In this document: piece by piece, positions 23,788 to 36,330 of the stretch | Layout: the number at the start of each line of letters is the position of its first letter | Numbering within the stretch: position 1 is the stretch's first letter | Assembly: GCA_916048095.2 (NCBI GenBank) | Contig: OU696577.1 | Coordinates: forward strand, 1,356,001-1,420,000 | Direction of reading: 5' to 3' | Source of the DNA: Sacculina carcini | Lineage: Eukaryota; Arthropoda; Thecostraca; Sacculinidae | DNA: 64,000 bases | Made by a program: the position numbers and the translations under genes | Notes under the pieces: generated by a model | Databases searched by the model: none | Told to the model about the DNA's origin: nothing | Seen by the model: the letters and a program-made list of their open reading frames with translations, nothing else

Positions 23788-26265
23788 TAGGGTGACCTTT
23801 TGTTGCGCTAAAAATCAAGAAAAGTTGCGCTAAAAAATTCAAAAAGTTGCGCTAAAAATTCAAAAAGTTGCGCTAAAAAGTTGCACTGATTTGATTTCGA
23901 AAACACCACTGAAAATGGTTGTGAATGTTCGAATAACGAATTGTTTGACAAATGTTTTAAGATTTTGAGTATGAACATTTTGGTATAAGTTCATATTAAC
24001 TTTAGCATTTTCAAATATTTTGTCATGAAATTTGTTTTTCTTTGAGCACGGACCCTAAAATATATGTATATTGATCGTGACGAAGTATTATTCCGTTGTT
24101 GAATTTCAATGTCATTGTTTTTTTAAATATCAATACATTTAGCGTCTAGAATCATTGTTTAGGTTAATCAAGCCACTAACGGATATCCCAAATTGATGCA
24201 AGAACCCTATGCTAGCGTTGTTGCTCTAAAGTTGGTATTCTGAATGCAATCTAGTTTGCTCCAGATTAATCAAAACCAGATACAACTGTATAAAGAGTAA
24301 GAATAACTCAAAACACAAAATATATTTGTATGCGAATACATAATCAGTCACAAGAATTGTAATACATCCTCAAATAGGCCTCCATATTTTTTATAAAAGT
24401 TCCGGTCGTCTGCAAGCAACTTGTTCAGCATGCTGAAGCACTTTTCAACTGAAACAGATGTTGCCTGACAATGCTGCAGACTCACATACAGCGCTGGTGA
24501 GATGTCACTGCGCTCGTACTTCAGAATGGCCTTCAGTTCTGTGTTTTTCTCGATCCTTTTGGTGAGATATTGTCTGAGATCAGCATCTTCACCGAATTTC
24601 AACTTGGTCAAATCACTGAACGCTGTCTTTAATGTGTAATAGGGGCTTTCGACTCTGGGAAACGATTGAGCGAGCTCAACGTAATTCCGCTTGATCGCAG
24701 CCAGGTCTTCGATGATTTTTGCATTCCCAATTGCCTCCTTGGCTCGAGACACCAAAAGACCTCATTCGAAGCCAGAAACAATCTCTGGCACATTCAGAAA
24801 CATCTGGCAAATTTTCTGCGTAATAAAACGCCGCGTTCAACCAACTTGCCCATCTTGTGACAACAGGTTGCGGTGGACATCCTATGGCATTGAACGCGTT
24901 TTGGCGACTCCGATTTTTCGTAGTAGCAGCCTTCACTCGTGCGATGAGTGTGTCTACACTGGGAAACTTGGTTCGGAGCTTTTCAGCACAGTTGTGTAAA
25001 AGGTGTGCAACACAGGTGACATGAGAAAGACGCGGGTAAAGCTTCTTCAGTGTGTTGCCTGCACTCACCATGTATCTGGCAGCATCTGAAATGAGCAGGA
25101 CATCCTTGCTTCGTTGAACGTCGACTCTTTTGACAGCGTCATCTATGTGCTAAATGACCACTTGGCTGTTCACACTGGAGACGGGTTTACAGTGAACCAG
25201 ATATGTTTTTGTAGGTTCAGAGACGTTGCCAACCAGGACACTGAAAAACTTGGTTCCGTTTAGTTCTGATTCATCGGCCACGAAAAACAACTCCAAGCTC
25301 GACAGTCTGTCGATCATGTCCTGCAGTTCCTTGTCAGCCATCTCCATCACACGAGAACGACATGCTGATTCAGATGGTAGACAATGTCCCATGAACTCAA
25401 ACAGCTCGCGCACCTTTAGATCGCGGAGTTTTTTCAGTGGTATATCGGCCGAGAGAAAGGCTCGTGTAACTCGATCAATAATATCATATCTGTGCTTCGG
25501 AATGAATAACTGTTCATTCTGCCATGATTTTTTGATCATTTTCGCTTGATGCTTAGATGATCCTCTGTGCTTGTCCACTGAAGATTTCCTCTCTCCGTCT
25601 ACCGAACATACACAGTATTTGCAAAACAAATCTCCTTTGGGTGTAAGCTGGAATTCCTCGGGATACCTTTGCACAATGGCTTGGCATTTAGCTTTCTTGG
25701 ATGAAGCACACTTAGGCATTATGAAAAATCAACAGACACACCCACAAACTATCACCAGCGCACTAACCAACATTCAACTGTTGCCCTATTAACCAATTGT
25801 GAATTTTAGATGGACAAATGCACGTGCCTATGTTAATCAGAGCGCTGCTCTTTGTCGATGTGGACGCACACACTCACGCGCACACATAATGCCTACCAAC
25901 TCACACGGGTACGTCACCCGCCTTTCAAACACATGTATTTAGCTTGCATTGAAAATGCGTCAATTTTATTTGTATTCAGCAGCTTCAAGAACTAAAAACT
26001 GTATTGGAAGTGTAAAAATTGATCATAAAGTTCAAAAACTTGTTCTCAAGCCAAAAAACTAGCCCTCAAAAACGAATAAATTGCAAAAGTTGTGCTAAAA
26101 ACGAAAAGTTGCAAAAGTTGCGCTAAAAACCAAAAGTTGCAAAAAGTTGCATTTATAACTCACTCAATACTTACCTCAGATAAAAAATATACGTATTTTT
26201 GGGCTTTTCAGGATGAGTAGAGTCTATGATAAAAAAGTTGCATTTGCAACAAAGGTCACCCTAGT
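23788..26265. mobile_element. hAT element with transposase, TAGGGTGACC family
   Basis: The inverted ends TAGGGTGACCTTTTGTTG and (complement) TAGGGTGACCTTTGTTGC have a perfect 8-bp target duplication, gttatcag (23780-23787 and 26266-26273). Clusters of 'aaaagttgcgctaaaa' lie under both ends in the same orientation. It carries the minus-strand transposase at 24348-25719 and is the likely source family of the deleted copy next to it. Confidence 0.9.
24348..25719 (-). pseudogene. hAT transposase, nearly intact
   Basis: The N-terminus (about residues 1-60) starts MPKCASSKKAK and holds a BED-like zinc finger: C-x2-C (FCKYC) followed by H-x5-H (HRGSSKH). Next come FFVADESELNGTKFFSVLVG, a likely first catalytic aspartate region, and VTCVAHLLHNCAEK and VVTRWASWLNAAFYYA, typical of hAT transposases. 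The C-terminal dimerisation block reads SVEKCFSMLNKLLADDRNF. One in-frame stop (near 25150, after SQVVI) and one frameshift (near 24750) interrupt it. It resembles CGGBP1-like hAT proteins. Without a source of intact enzyme this copy is immobile. Confidence 0.85.
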
Positions 26266-26273
26266 TATCAGAC

Positions 26274-26635
26274 ACAAGGTTCAATTTAGCACTTGTCCTT
26301 GTAAATTAAACTTTGTTGTTAATTTTTGTCGAGTAACACAAACCAAAGCTTATTTATACTGACAGTAATGATAATAATGATATTTATAGAATTAAATAAA
26401 ATTTATATTTGAAGTGCCAATATAACACAAGCCTCACAAATCGTCGTTTAAAAATACGCTCGTGTGATGAATATATAATTTTTTTCTCCTACCTACCTGC
26501 TCACCTATCTTCACATGTTAACCTCACAGATATGCAAAACATTCATAACAGCGAATATTTTCTAAGAACTACTCGAAATGATTGGGAATTTTTTTCCTTC
26601 AAATTTGATATATATTTCAAACTTTTACAATTTTT
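26274..26635. other. no gene recognised
   Basis: AT-rich. The 79-codon open frame here shows no family features. Confidence 0.5.
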
Positions 26636-26725
26636 AAATGATTTGTAAAATTGATTTTCACATTTGCAAAATTGAGTTAAACGATTATAAAATTGATTTT
26701 CACCTATGTAAATTTGACTTGTAAA
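26636..26725. repeat. 21-bp minisatellite, inverted
   Basis: 'gtaaaattgattttcac' units are the reverse complement of the array at 20792-20960. The outer flanks (gctataaccatttc left; complement of gatatagtgttg right) also resemble each other. The pair may be the ends of one larger element that took in all the insertions between them. Confidence 0.6.
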
Positions 26726-27186
26726 TGATATAGTGTTGCTCAGAACATTCTTGAACCACTCGCAGGTTCATTTCAAATATAGAATCATGGAAACAAACGC
26801 ACAATTATAAATGAGTGAACACTTCTATTCAACATATCAATAAGAAAATAAATAATTCAAAACATAAACATATTAATACATTTATATTTTTAATAAATAT
26901 CAATTTTAAATACACATGTAATATATATTTTCTTTCAATTGCATATAGTTATTGTTATTTTGTTTGCGCATTTCATTACATTATATTTTATTTTAGACAC
27001 ATAAAAATTTGGCTTGTATGTGTGTTTTAAATACAATATAAATGTCAATGTATACATAAATACGCGCAATACGAAAGTGCATAATTAAGTCAGATAATAT
27101 CACACCTCTGATTCAACTAGTGTGAGAGCCGGATATCTTAATACAAGAACATTATGAGTTGGAGATGGAGGCAGTAGTGCACTCAC
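26726..27186. other. no gene recognised
   Basis: AT-rich; nothing recognised. On the minus strand it lies downstream of the exon at 27187-27270. Confidence 0.45.
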
Positions 27187-27270
27187 CTGAGCGTCCTCGG
27201 CCTCGTCGGCCTCCTTGGTGTCCTAGTCTCATGTTACCGTATCCTCCCATTGACAACTGATCAGAATAGC
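27187..27270 (-). CDS. candidate 84-nt exon gamma, RGG-rich
   Basis: Acceptor ctttagtgtacacag and donor CTCAG|gtgagtg are both good. The phase-1 reading is GYSDQLSMGGYGNMR followed by a stretch ending GGRRGRGRS. The local GC content is far above the surrounding introns. Glycine/arginine-rich segments often bind RNA or form disordered, sticky regions; function here is not known. Confidence 0.55.
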
Positions 27271-27633
27271 CTGTGTACACTAAAGAACATTCCAGATGTA
27301 TGTATTGAATATATTAAGGTGACATATAAATACCGAACAAAAGGTCAAGTAATCGAAACAAACGATTAATTGACACTTGCTTCACTTTTCATGATTGCTG
27401 ATAAATATTATGCCCGTTTATGTCATGGTGACGAATTACAAACACAATAAAATACATTACCGAAGGTCGGCCATTCTAGCCACGATTTTGATTTTACCAT
27501 AGATTTGTGGAGTGAACTTCTCCTAAGATTTACGAATACGACTATAACTGGCCAATTGAACCAACACTCATATGAACCACTTGCTTCAACTTGAACACCT
27601 CCTCATATTAAAGACGATCCGCATTGTCTCGGT

Positions 27634-27699
27634 CAGTGGTTCTCAACCTTTTCTCACTGATTCCCCACTTCTTAATGAGCAATCTCTTCATTTTTCAGT
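27634..27699. mobile_element. hAT MITE left-end fragment
   Basis: CAGTGGTTCTCAACCTT followed by sequence matching the MITE at 18375. It is cut off where the RU2 sequence 'tactattaccacc' begins. Confidence 0.55.
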
Positions 27700-28191
27700 A
27701 CTATTACCACCCTACGGTGGTCTCATGTTCTGGAAGTGACCAAAGAATGAAAAAATAAGATTCGAAAGCTACAGAATTCTAGAGAAAAGGACAGTTCGAA
27801 AGAGAATAGTAAAATTAAACAATAAGCGACCCATCCAATAAGTCTCCATAATTTCACTACGCCCACACTCTTCAATGAATAACAAAAACAACAATAAATA
27901 AGAATAAATAATAAAAATAGGTAATCATATAAATGATAATAGTAAAAATAAGTAAATATTAAGTAATTATAATCTTCATTTTGCAGTTTGAAAATGAACA
28001 GATGATAAACATTCATCGTTAATGCACACTTGCTATCTTCTTCGAGAAAACTCAATTGTTCAAAGTAGTCGGCTATAACAACCCTATCAACAAAGAATTA
28101 ATTATAGTGAACTTTTATACGTATTTTATACAGATAACATATAATCATTTAAACTTAGAATACATAATTTGTATCCACATTAATTACTTAC

Positions 28192-28215
28192 CCTGAGGAG
28201 CCAGCCCATCATGAC
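28192..28215 (-). CDS. candidate exon alpha1 (24 nt)
   Basis: Acceptor gattattttcag, donor gtaagtaatt. Phase 1-1; reads (S)HDGLAPQ plus the split codon. It is the short form of the 57-nt alpha exon: it starts like alpha2/alpha3 (HDG) but lacks the PPPY part. Confidence 0.45.
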
Positions 28216-28289
28216 CTGAAAATAATCACATTTCAGTGACTGTGAGAAACATGTATTACCATGATAATGATTACGGTTAAACACCGGAT

Positions 28290-30072
28290 GTTTAGGCAAC
28301 ATGCCATAAATGCTTATATTTGCCTATATCAAGGGGTTTCCCAATAAATGCCTATTTTGCTAATTCGTCTAAAGCTTTGAAAATTTTGTCCCAAAAAATT
28401 ATGAAATGGATTTCAATCAAATAATTGTACAAGCTAAATGTAACCAGTGATGATACTACTAGGCTTTATTTCAAGTTCACTTGACCGATTCTGGACCGAG
28501 CGAAGATAGCGAGTTTATGACTGCACTGTTGCTAAGCTAGATCTTGTAGTTGTATGTCCGTGTGTTGTGCACATACATATTCAGCGCAGTCATTAAGACT
28601 ATAAGGACAGGAAAATTGAAATACCTTAAAGGACCGGAGCCGTTAATTGACGGCTGTCAAATAAGACTTCATTTTTCTTAGCGAATTGTTTCGAAAATGA
28701 TTCGCGATTTACGTTTTCTAGTGAATTAGACAACGATTAATCCAATGGTGATACTAAAATTGAAATCGAAGTTAATGTAAGAGTCGTAAATTAATTTTGA
28801 ATATCCCTACTTTTTTGAAAAATAAAGAATTTTGCACGTTTGTACTGTTAATTTACTAAATATATTAGTTATGTCAATTTAACAACCACTATTTGAAAGA
28901 TCTTTTTATGTTCTATCTAACCATATAATTAAACTAAACATGCTAAGTAATCTCTAACACTATAAGAACCGAAACATTCAACTACGTAAAAGGACAGGTG
29001 TCGTCAATTGACGGCTTAAGGGCTGCTTCATAGGTAAATTTTCCAAAAATTGGTTGTAAATATACTGTTACTTATGGTTTAGATAACGTTAAGTCCAATA
29101 GTGTTAATTAAATTGAGATAAAACATATTTTGGCAGCCGTGATGTCAATTTTAATATTCCATATTGAACAAAAATGATAAAGTTTGCATATTTGGATTAT
29201 TTGGTCGCGTTGAATACTATGGCAATCCAAAAACAATTGTTGGAAAGCTCTTTTGCGTTCTACCAAATAATATAAATATGTTACACTTTACTTGCTACTT
29301 TACAGAAAACAAAACATAATAAATCAGGAAGAACCGCTGTCTTTAATTGGCAGTTTTACCGCTCGAGTATATAACAGTACAGATTTAGTGGATTCGTTTA
29401 GTCAATGAGGGTATATCTCGCAAGTATGTCCATACATAATAGAGGTGTGTATGCACGAAAATCACCTACAACATGGTGCCCTAGACATTTTAGGGTATGT
29501 TCAGGCTGCACTGGGCGTACTTCAGTATCGTATATTGGTTTGTGGGCTTGGTTCTATAGTGAAATTGTACAATTTTGAGGTGCTCTAGTTTTGAGCATTT
29601 TCATTGGTCTTGCACAATACAATATCACTGAATTTGTGCAATAATACGGATAAACAAACAAGTGGATGAGGTAGAAGACGAGTACGCGCTCTTTCGCTTC
29701 CAAGGTGCACGATCTGATGAATCCGATCAGTCAAACTATTGTGATGCCCGAACCCATGCAAACCCCCAATGCCCATCCCGTTTTTCTAAATAATTGTGTA
29801 ATTTAGTTGCCATTATATTTATATTCATGATTCAAAACCATTATTTTCTCATTCTTGTCTGATTCATGTACTCAATTCGTTATTCTTAATAGTGGTTATT
29901 ATGTGTAAAAACATTGGGTAGTATGTTTAATAAAAATAATTGATATCTTGATATTTATGATTGATTGAATAATTTCCATATGTATATCAGTTTTAATAAA
30001 AGCTTATATTTCCCTATTTTGCCAGTTTTATCGTGCCTTTTTGCCTGCCTATTTTGCCAGTTTTAAGTGCCT
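28290..30072. repeat. region bounded by TTAGGCA / TGCCTAA sequences
   Basis: The left side begins TTAGGCAACATGCCATAAATG. The right side ends in repeated TGCCTATTTTGCCAG and TTTTAAGTGCCTAACAAG. Both edges recur in the other RU2 units (left at about 32350, 34310, 35397; right at about 41760-41840). The pattern suggests a non-autonomous DNA transposon, but I found no target duplication. The 63-codon frame at 29585-29776 is not convincing. Confidence 0.35.
28605..29360. repeat. tandem repeat, period about 350 bp
   Basis: 'gccgttaattgacggct' (28651), 'cgtcaattgacggctta' (29001) and 'tctttaattggcag' (29340) head successive diverged blocks that also share 'gaaagatcttttt(at/gc)gttcta' further in. 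Non-coding. Confidence 0.55.
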
Positions 30073-30858
30073 AACAAGAACTGCTAAATACAGGACGTGT
30101 ACGGCCCGATGTCTGCGTCAGCGAGTCACATTTCATTATATTTCAACAACGACAACAACAACATATATTTAATATAGCGCACCTATTTATACACAGGCGC
30201 GAAATAAAACACAGCTGACATAAACATCACAGTAAGCAGGGAGTAGGCACAAATAGGAGAATTGTAGCAAGTTTGCCATTGGCTATCATATTGATATTTG
30301 TAGTCAAGTGTGTTTTGGCCTCGCTGATACATTTAGTGGAATATGTACATCTGTTTGTTTCTCATGTAGTTTCTCATTTGTCTAATTACAGTTTAATTTG
30401 TTTGCATTTAATTAATAGTATTTAATACTTTATTCAGTACTCTGGTAGTACTTGTACTGATTTTTACAAGTCATTTGATTTTCTAATAAGTCATTTGACG
30501 AAAATTATTATATATATCATTTATTATTTCAAATAATAACAAACTACAGTACAAAGTAATTGATTGGGTAATATAATATTTCTATGATTTATTTTAATGA
30601 TTAATAGATTAATATATAAAAGCTGCTCAATAGCCCAATAGACTACATTATATGAGGGTGTAGAATATGTTTAACTTTCACCTATACATAATATTATACA
30701 AAGAAACTTGTATTAAATCAAAATGCAAACAGATTAGATTACAAATAGATGAAGTCAAAATGCGAATGGTATAGATACAAGGGCAACAAAATTCAGGGTC
30801 ATCTGCTTTAGCACGCGTATTAAATATTTATAATATTCCAGCGATATTGCTTGCTTAC

Positions 30859-30894
30859 TGTGAGAAATCGATGGATAATGAAGAGGATAAAAGC
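30859..30894 (-). CDS. candidate exon beta2 (36 nt)
   Basis: Acceptor ttgttaccag, donor gtaagc. Phase 1-1, reading GFYPLHYPSISH. Confidence 0.5.
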
Positions 30895-31704
30895 CTGGTA
30901 ACAACATTTGTAGTGTCAGTGTTAGACATGCAGTACAATAAGAAATGATTCAGCTTTGTCTTTCCTGCCTAACACGATCAGCTTCGTAAAATCTCCCATG
31001 ATAAATACAAAATTATGAAATACTTGATATTAATATTGTTATTGTTATAGCTACCATTACCATTAATGTTGTTATTGTTAATAGTATTATTAATTACAGG
31101 CAAATCCAGTAGCATGGGAAGAGTGCAAGTACTATTACCACCCTACGGTGGTCTCATGTACTGGAAGTGACCAAAGAATGAAAAAATCAGATTCGAAAGC
31201 TACAGAATTCTAGAGAAAAGGACAGTTCGAAAGAGAATAGTAAAATTAAACAATAAGCGACCAATCCAATAAGTCTCCATAATTTCACTCCGCCCACACT
31301 CCTCAATGAATAACAAAAACCAACAATACATAAGAATAAATAATAAAAATAGGTAATCATATAAATGATAATAGTAAAAATAAGTAAATAATAAGTAATT
31401 ATAATCTTCATTTTGCAGTTTGAAAACGAACAGATGATAAACATTCATCGTTAATGCACACTTGCTATCTTCTTCGAGAAAACTCAATTGTTCAAAGTAT
31501 TCGGCTATAACAACCCCATCAACAAAGAATTAATTATAACGAACTCTAATACGTATTTTATACAGACAACATATAATCATTTTGTAGTAACAGTGTGCGT
31601 TGCGATGCCATCATTCGATTGCGATGATGTCACCCTTGTTGAATCACACATAGCTAGAATAGACGGACCTGCAATCGCACGCTGCAGGTTTGCAGAACAA
31701 GCGC

Positions 31705-31935
31705 GCTAGCCTGAGTGTGTATGCGTGCGCGTGTGTGCCTGTGAGTCAGCGCGTATATGCGCGTCTGTGTGCGTGTGTATGCGTGTGTATGCTTGTGCGT
31801 GTGTATGTATGGTCACGTAATCATCTTTGTTGCTAAGCACTATTTGTGCACGCGAACGTATGTGTGTATATGAGTATGTGTATATGCGTGAGTGTGTATG
31901 TGTGCGTGTGTGTGGGTGTGATCGCGTCATCGTCA
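31705..31935. repeat. GT-rich simple sequence
   Basis: Interrupted (gt)n with gcgtgt and tatgtgt variants, lying in an intron of the RU2 array. The open frames full of His/Thr or Cys/Val are artefacts of this composition. The second copy is at 33665-33895. Confidence 0.8.
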
Positions 31936-32215
31936 CTGTTGCCATGCATCTATATGTGGCAATGCATCTGTTGTATATTGGTATGCGTGCATGTGTGTGT
32001 ATGAATCTGCATGTGTCATCGCTGTTGTCACACACATGTTCTTCGAACAAAGCTTGCTATATAATGCGCTATCGGGGAGGAATCGGGGATTGTCTCTTGG
32101 GTTTGCTCGTGTGGAATCGATCTGTGCGTGAAGAAATACATTGTCGTTTTTTTCAACATTTGACGCTACACATTTAAACTTAGAATACATAATTATAAAC
32201 CACATTATTGCTTAC

Positions 32216-32272
32216 CGCTATCCTTTTCTGTGTACGGAGGGGGTGAATCAATGGGAAGCTTCCCATCATGAT
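32216..32272 (-). CDS. candidate exon alpha2 (57 nt)
   Basis: Acceptor gattattttcag, donor gtaagc. Phase 1-1, reading (D/N)HDGKLPIDSPPPYTEKDS. Contains PPPY, a PPxY motif of the kind WW domains bind. Confidence 0.55.
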
Positions 32273-32781
32273 CTGAAAATAATCACATTTCAGTGCCTGT
32301 GAGAAACATGTATTACCATGATAATGATTACGGTTAAACACCGGATGTTTAGGCAAAATGTCATAAATGCCTATATATGCCTATTTCAAGGGGTTTCCTA
32401 ATAAATGCCTATTTTGCTAATTCGTCTGAAGTTTTAACAATTTTGTCCCAAAAAAAAATGAAATGGATTTCAATCAAATAATTGTACAAGGTAAATGTAA
32501 CAGTGATGATACTACTAGGCTTTATTTCAAGTTCACTTGACCGATGTTGGACCGAGCGAAGATAGCGAGTTCATGACTGCATTGTTGCTAAGCTAGATCT
32601 TGTAGTTGTATGTCCGTGTGTTGTGCACATACACATTCAGCGCAGTCATTAAGACTATAAGGACAGGAAAATTGAAATACCTTAAAGGACCGGAACCGTT
32701 AATTTTCTAATATATTCCGTTAATATATAATATATATTTCTATAATATTCCGTTAATATTCTAGCGATATTGCTTGCTTAC

Positions 32782-32849
32782 TGTCAAAAATCGATGAATA
32801 TGAAGGAGGAGGAGCGGTGATGATGTGATGATCACCATTGTGATGAACG
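32782..32849 (-). pseudogene. exon beta3, frame broken (68 nt)
   Basis: Donor gtaagc is intact, but the acceptor reads ttaccaag instead of ttaccag and the exon is 68 nt, not a multiple of three. One frame still contains APPPSYSSI. It probably lost one G next to the acceptor. If used, it would break the reading frame; skipping it keeps the frame. Confidence 0.45.
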
Positions 32850-33664
32850 CTTGGTAACAACATTTGTAGTGTCAGTGTTAGACATGCAGTACAATAAGAA
32901 ATGATTCAGCTTTGTCTTTCCTGCCTAACACGATCAGCTTCGTAAAATCTCCCATGATAAATACAAAATTATGAAATACTTGATATTAATATTGTTATGG
33001 TTATAGCTACCATTACCATTAATATTGTTATTGTTAATAGTATTATTGATTACAGGCAAATCCAGTAGCATGGGAAGCGTGCAAGTACTATTACCACCCT
33101 ACGGTGGTCTCATGTACTGGAAGTGACCAAAGAATGAAAAAATATGATTCGAAAGCTACAGAATTCTAGAGAAAAGGACAGTTCGAAAGAGAATAGTAAA
33201 ATTAAACAATAAGCGACCAATCCAATAAGTCTCCATAATTTCACTCCGCCCACACTCCTCAATGAATAACAAAAACCAACAATAAATAAGAATAAATAAT
33301 AAAAATAGGTAATCATATAAATGATAATAGTAAAAATAAGTAAATAATAAGTAATTATAATCTTCATTTTGCAGTTTGAAAACGAACAGATGATAAACAT
33401 TCATCGTTAATGCACACTTGCTATCTTCTTCGAGAAAACTCAATTGTTCAAAGTAGTCGGCTATAACAACCCCATCAACAAAGAATTAATTATAACGAAC
33501 TCTAATACGTATTTTATACAGACAACATATAATCATTTTGTAGTAACAGTGTGCGTTGCGATGCCATCATTCGATTGCGATGATGTCACCCTTGTTGAAT
33601 CACACATAGCTAGAATAGACGGACCTGCAATCGCACGCTGCAGGTTTGCAGAACAAGCGCGCTA

Positions 33665-33895
33665 GCCTGAGTGTGTATGTGTGCGCGTGTGTGCATGTGA
33701 GTCAACGCGTATATGCGCGTCTGTGTGCGTGTGTATGCGTGTGTATGCTTGTGCGTGTGTATGTATGGTCACGTAATCATCATTGTTGCTAAGCACTATT
33801 TGTGCACGCGAACGTATGTGTGTATATGAGTATGTGTATATGCGTGAGTGTGTATGTGTGCGTGTGTGTGGGTGTGATCGCGTCATCGTCACTGT
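33665..33895. repeat. GT-rich simple sequence, second RU2 copy
   Basis: Near-identical to 31705-31935. Confidence 0.8.
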
Positions 33896-34169
33896 TGCCA
33901 TGCATCTATATGTGGCAATGCATCTGTTGTATATTGGTATGCGTGCATGTGTGTATGAATCTGCATGTGTCATCGCTGTTGTCACACACATGTTCTTCGA
34001 ACAAAGCTTGCTATATAATGCGCTATCGGGGAGGAATCGGGGATTGTCTCTTGGGTTTGCTCGTGTGGAATCGATCTGTGCGTGAAGAAATACATTGTCG
34101 TTTTTTTCAACATTTGACGCTACACATTTAAACTTAGAATACATAATTATAAACCACATTATTGCTTAC

Positions 34170-34226
34170 CGTTATCATGTTCTGTGTACGGAGGAGGTGA
34201 ATCAATGGGAAGCTTCCCATCATGAT
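34170..34226 (-). CDS. candidate exon alpha3 (57 nt)
   Basis: Same splice sites as alpha2. Reads HDGKLPIDSPPPYTEHDN. It differs from alpha2 at four positions, three of them in the last ten bases. Confidence 0.55.
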
Positions 34227-34740
34227 CTGAAAATAATCACATTTCAGTGCCTGTGAGAAACATGTATTACCATGATAATGATTACGGTTAAACACCGGAT
34301 GTTTAGGCAAAATGCCATAAATGCCTATATTTGCCTATTTCAAGGGGTTTCCTAATAAATGCCTATTTTGCTAATTCGTCTGAAGTTTTAACAATTTTGT
34401 CCCCAAAAAAATTATGAAATGGATTTCAATCAAATAATTGTACAAGTGAAATGTAACCAGTGATGATACTACTAGGCTTTATTTCAAGTTCACTTGACCG
34501 ATGTTGGACCGAGCGAAAATAGCGAGTTTATGACTGCACTGTTGCTAAGCTAGATCTTGTAGTTGTATGTCCGTATGTTGTGCACATACATATTCAGCGC
34601 AGTCATTAAGACTAGAAGGACCGGAAAATTGAAATACCTTAAAGGACCGGAGCCGTTAACTGACGGCTGTCAATTAAGACTTATTTTTTTAGCGAGTTTT
34701 TTCTGAAAATTGTAATATTCTAGCGATATTGCTTGCTTAC

Positions 34741-34800
34741 TGTAAGAAATCGATGAATACGAAGGAGGAGGACCGGGGTAGACAACATTGTGATGAAAGC
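34741..34800 (-). CDS. candidate exon beta4 (60 nt)
   Basis: Acceptor gtgttaccag, donor gtaagc. Phase 1-1, reading GFHHNVVYPGPPPSYSSISY. It is 24 nt longer than beta2 and beta5 and carries PPSY (PPxY). Confidence 0.55.
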
Positions 34801-35264
34801 CTGGTAACACAACATTGGTAGTGTCAGTGTTAGACATGCAGTACAATAAGAAATGAATCAGATTTGTCGTTCCTGCCTAACACGATCAGCTTCGTAAAAT
34901 CTCCCATGATAAATACAAAATTATGAAATACTTGATATTAATATTGTTATTGTTATAGCTACCATTACCATTAATGTTGTTATTGTTAATAGTATTATTG
35001 ATTACAGACAAATCCAGTAGCATGAGAAAGGTGTAGAGATTATAATCTTCATTTTGCAGTTTGAAAACGAACAGATGATAAACATTCATCGCTATTGTAC
35101 ACTTGCTATTTTCTTCGAGAAAACTCAATTGTTCAATGTAGTCGGCTATAACAGCCCCATCAACTAAGAATTAATTATAGCGAACTTTAATACGTATTTT
35201 ATACAGACAACATATAATCATTTAAACTTAGAATATATAATTATAATCCACATTACTTGCTTAC

Positions 35265-35321
35265 CGCGAGGATATTGTGTGTACGGAGGAGGTGTACCAG
35301 CGGGAGGCTGCCCAACATCAC
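35265..35321 (-). CDS. candidate exon alpha4 (57 nt)
   Basis: Acceptor gattattttcag, donor gtaagc. Phase 1-1, reading (G/S)DVGQPPAGTPPPYTQYPR. The PPPYT core is kept; most other residues differ from alpha2/alpha3. Confidence 0.55.
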
Positions 35322-35699
35322 CTGAAAATAATCACATTTTAGTGCCTGTGAGAAACATGTATTCCCATGATAATGATTACGGTTAAACACCGGATGTTTA
35401 GGCAGCATGCCATAAATGCTTATATTTGCCTATTTCAAGGGGTTTCCTAATAAATGCCTATTTTGCTAATTCGTCTAAAGTTTTGACAATTTTGTCCCAA
35501 AAAATTATGAAATGGATTTCAATCAAGTAATTGTACAAGCTAAATGTAACCAGTGATGATACTACTAGGTTTAATTTCAAGTTCACTTGACCGATGTTGG
35601 ACCGAGCGAAGATAGCGAGTTTATTTCTGCATTGTTGCTAAGCTAGATCTTGTAGTTGTATGTCCGTGTGTTGTGCACATACACATTCAGCGCAGTCAT

Positions 35700-36073
35700 T
35701 AAGCGTTTGTAGTGGCAGAGCCGCTGGTTTAGCTATAAACGAAGGTTTTGCCTGCCAATCATGTTGCTAAGTTTTCAGCGTGAACTGTGTATTGAATGAG
35801 AGTAGCTACGAGTGTGAACGAACGAGCTAGAATAACGTTCAACATCTGTCAAAATTATCAGCCTATCCGACCAAATCAATGCAACAAGGTCTTATGCTCA
35901 TCAAATCAATCATTTCGAATTTGTCCCACGTGATCCGAACAATAGAAGAACAGACACCATTGGAGACCGCATTGACAGAGTTGAACTCCGCTCTACATAG
36001 CATAAAACAAATTCCTAGTGATAATGGGCGTGCTACACAGGTGAAGCTCAGAAGCGCACTCAAGGAAAATTAA
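35700..36073 (+). pseudogene. possible hAT transposase tail
   Basis: The open frame at 35879-36073 contains SIISNLSHVIRTIEEQ, then LTELNSALHSIKQI and VKLRSALKEN. The spacing resembles a helical region found in some hAT-type transposases. The match is by eye only and weak. The sequence 35707-36300 is unique within RU2. Confidence 0.3.
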
Positions 36074-36330
36074 GATTTTGTGCAACTCCGATAATTATAA
36101 GCTCACTGAAGGCGAAAACTTAGGATCTGAACCTAATATTGGATCAGATATATCAGATCAGACAATTGGATCAGATACAATTTTCTTACATACTTTTAAT
36201 ATGTTCCAATTACGTCCGTGATCGTTGAATGAATTATTCACTTTTCCATTTCTGTTGCCCGATCGTGAGCACAATTTTACTTTCAAAAAATGTTGCTATA
36301 GTGGTTATTATGTGTAAAAACATTGGGTAG

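Noticed and set aside
20792-26725. A Polinton-like large DNA transposon bracketed by the inverted arrays
   Set aside because: No DNA polymerase B, retroviral-type integrase, ATPase or capsid gene inside; content is explained by separate small elements.
27723-33443. Hydrophobic minus-strand frames (MSFLEEDSKCAL...) repeated in each RU2 unit
   Set aside because: Low-complexity Tyr/Leu/Ile frames from AT-rich intron sequence; start and length vary between copies.
31705-34010. CRISPR-like repeat-spacer pattern in GT-rich segments
   Set aside because: No fixed repeat length or spacers; it is simple sequence in an animal genome.
31705-34160. Open frames rich in His/Thr or Val/Cys on both strands (up to 165 codons)
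   Set aside because: They arise from GT-rich simple sequence; duplicated with the repeat and without family features.
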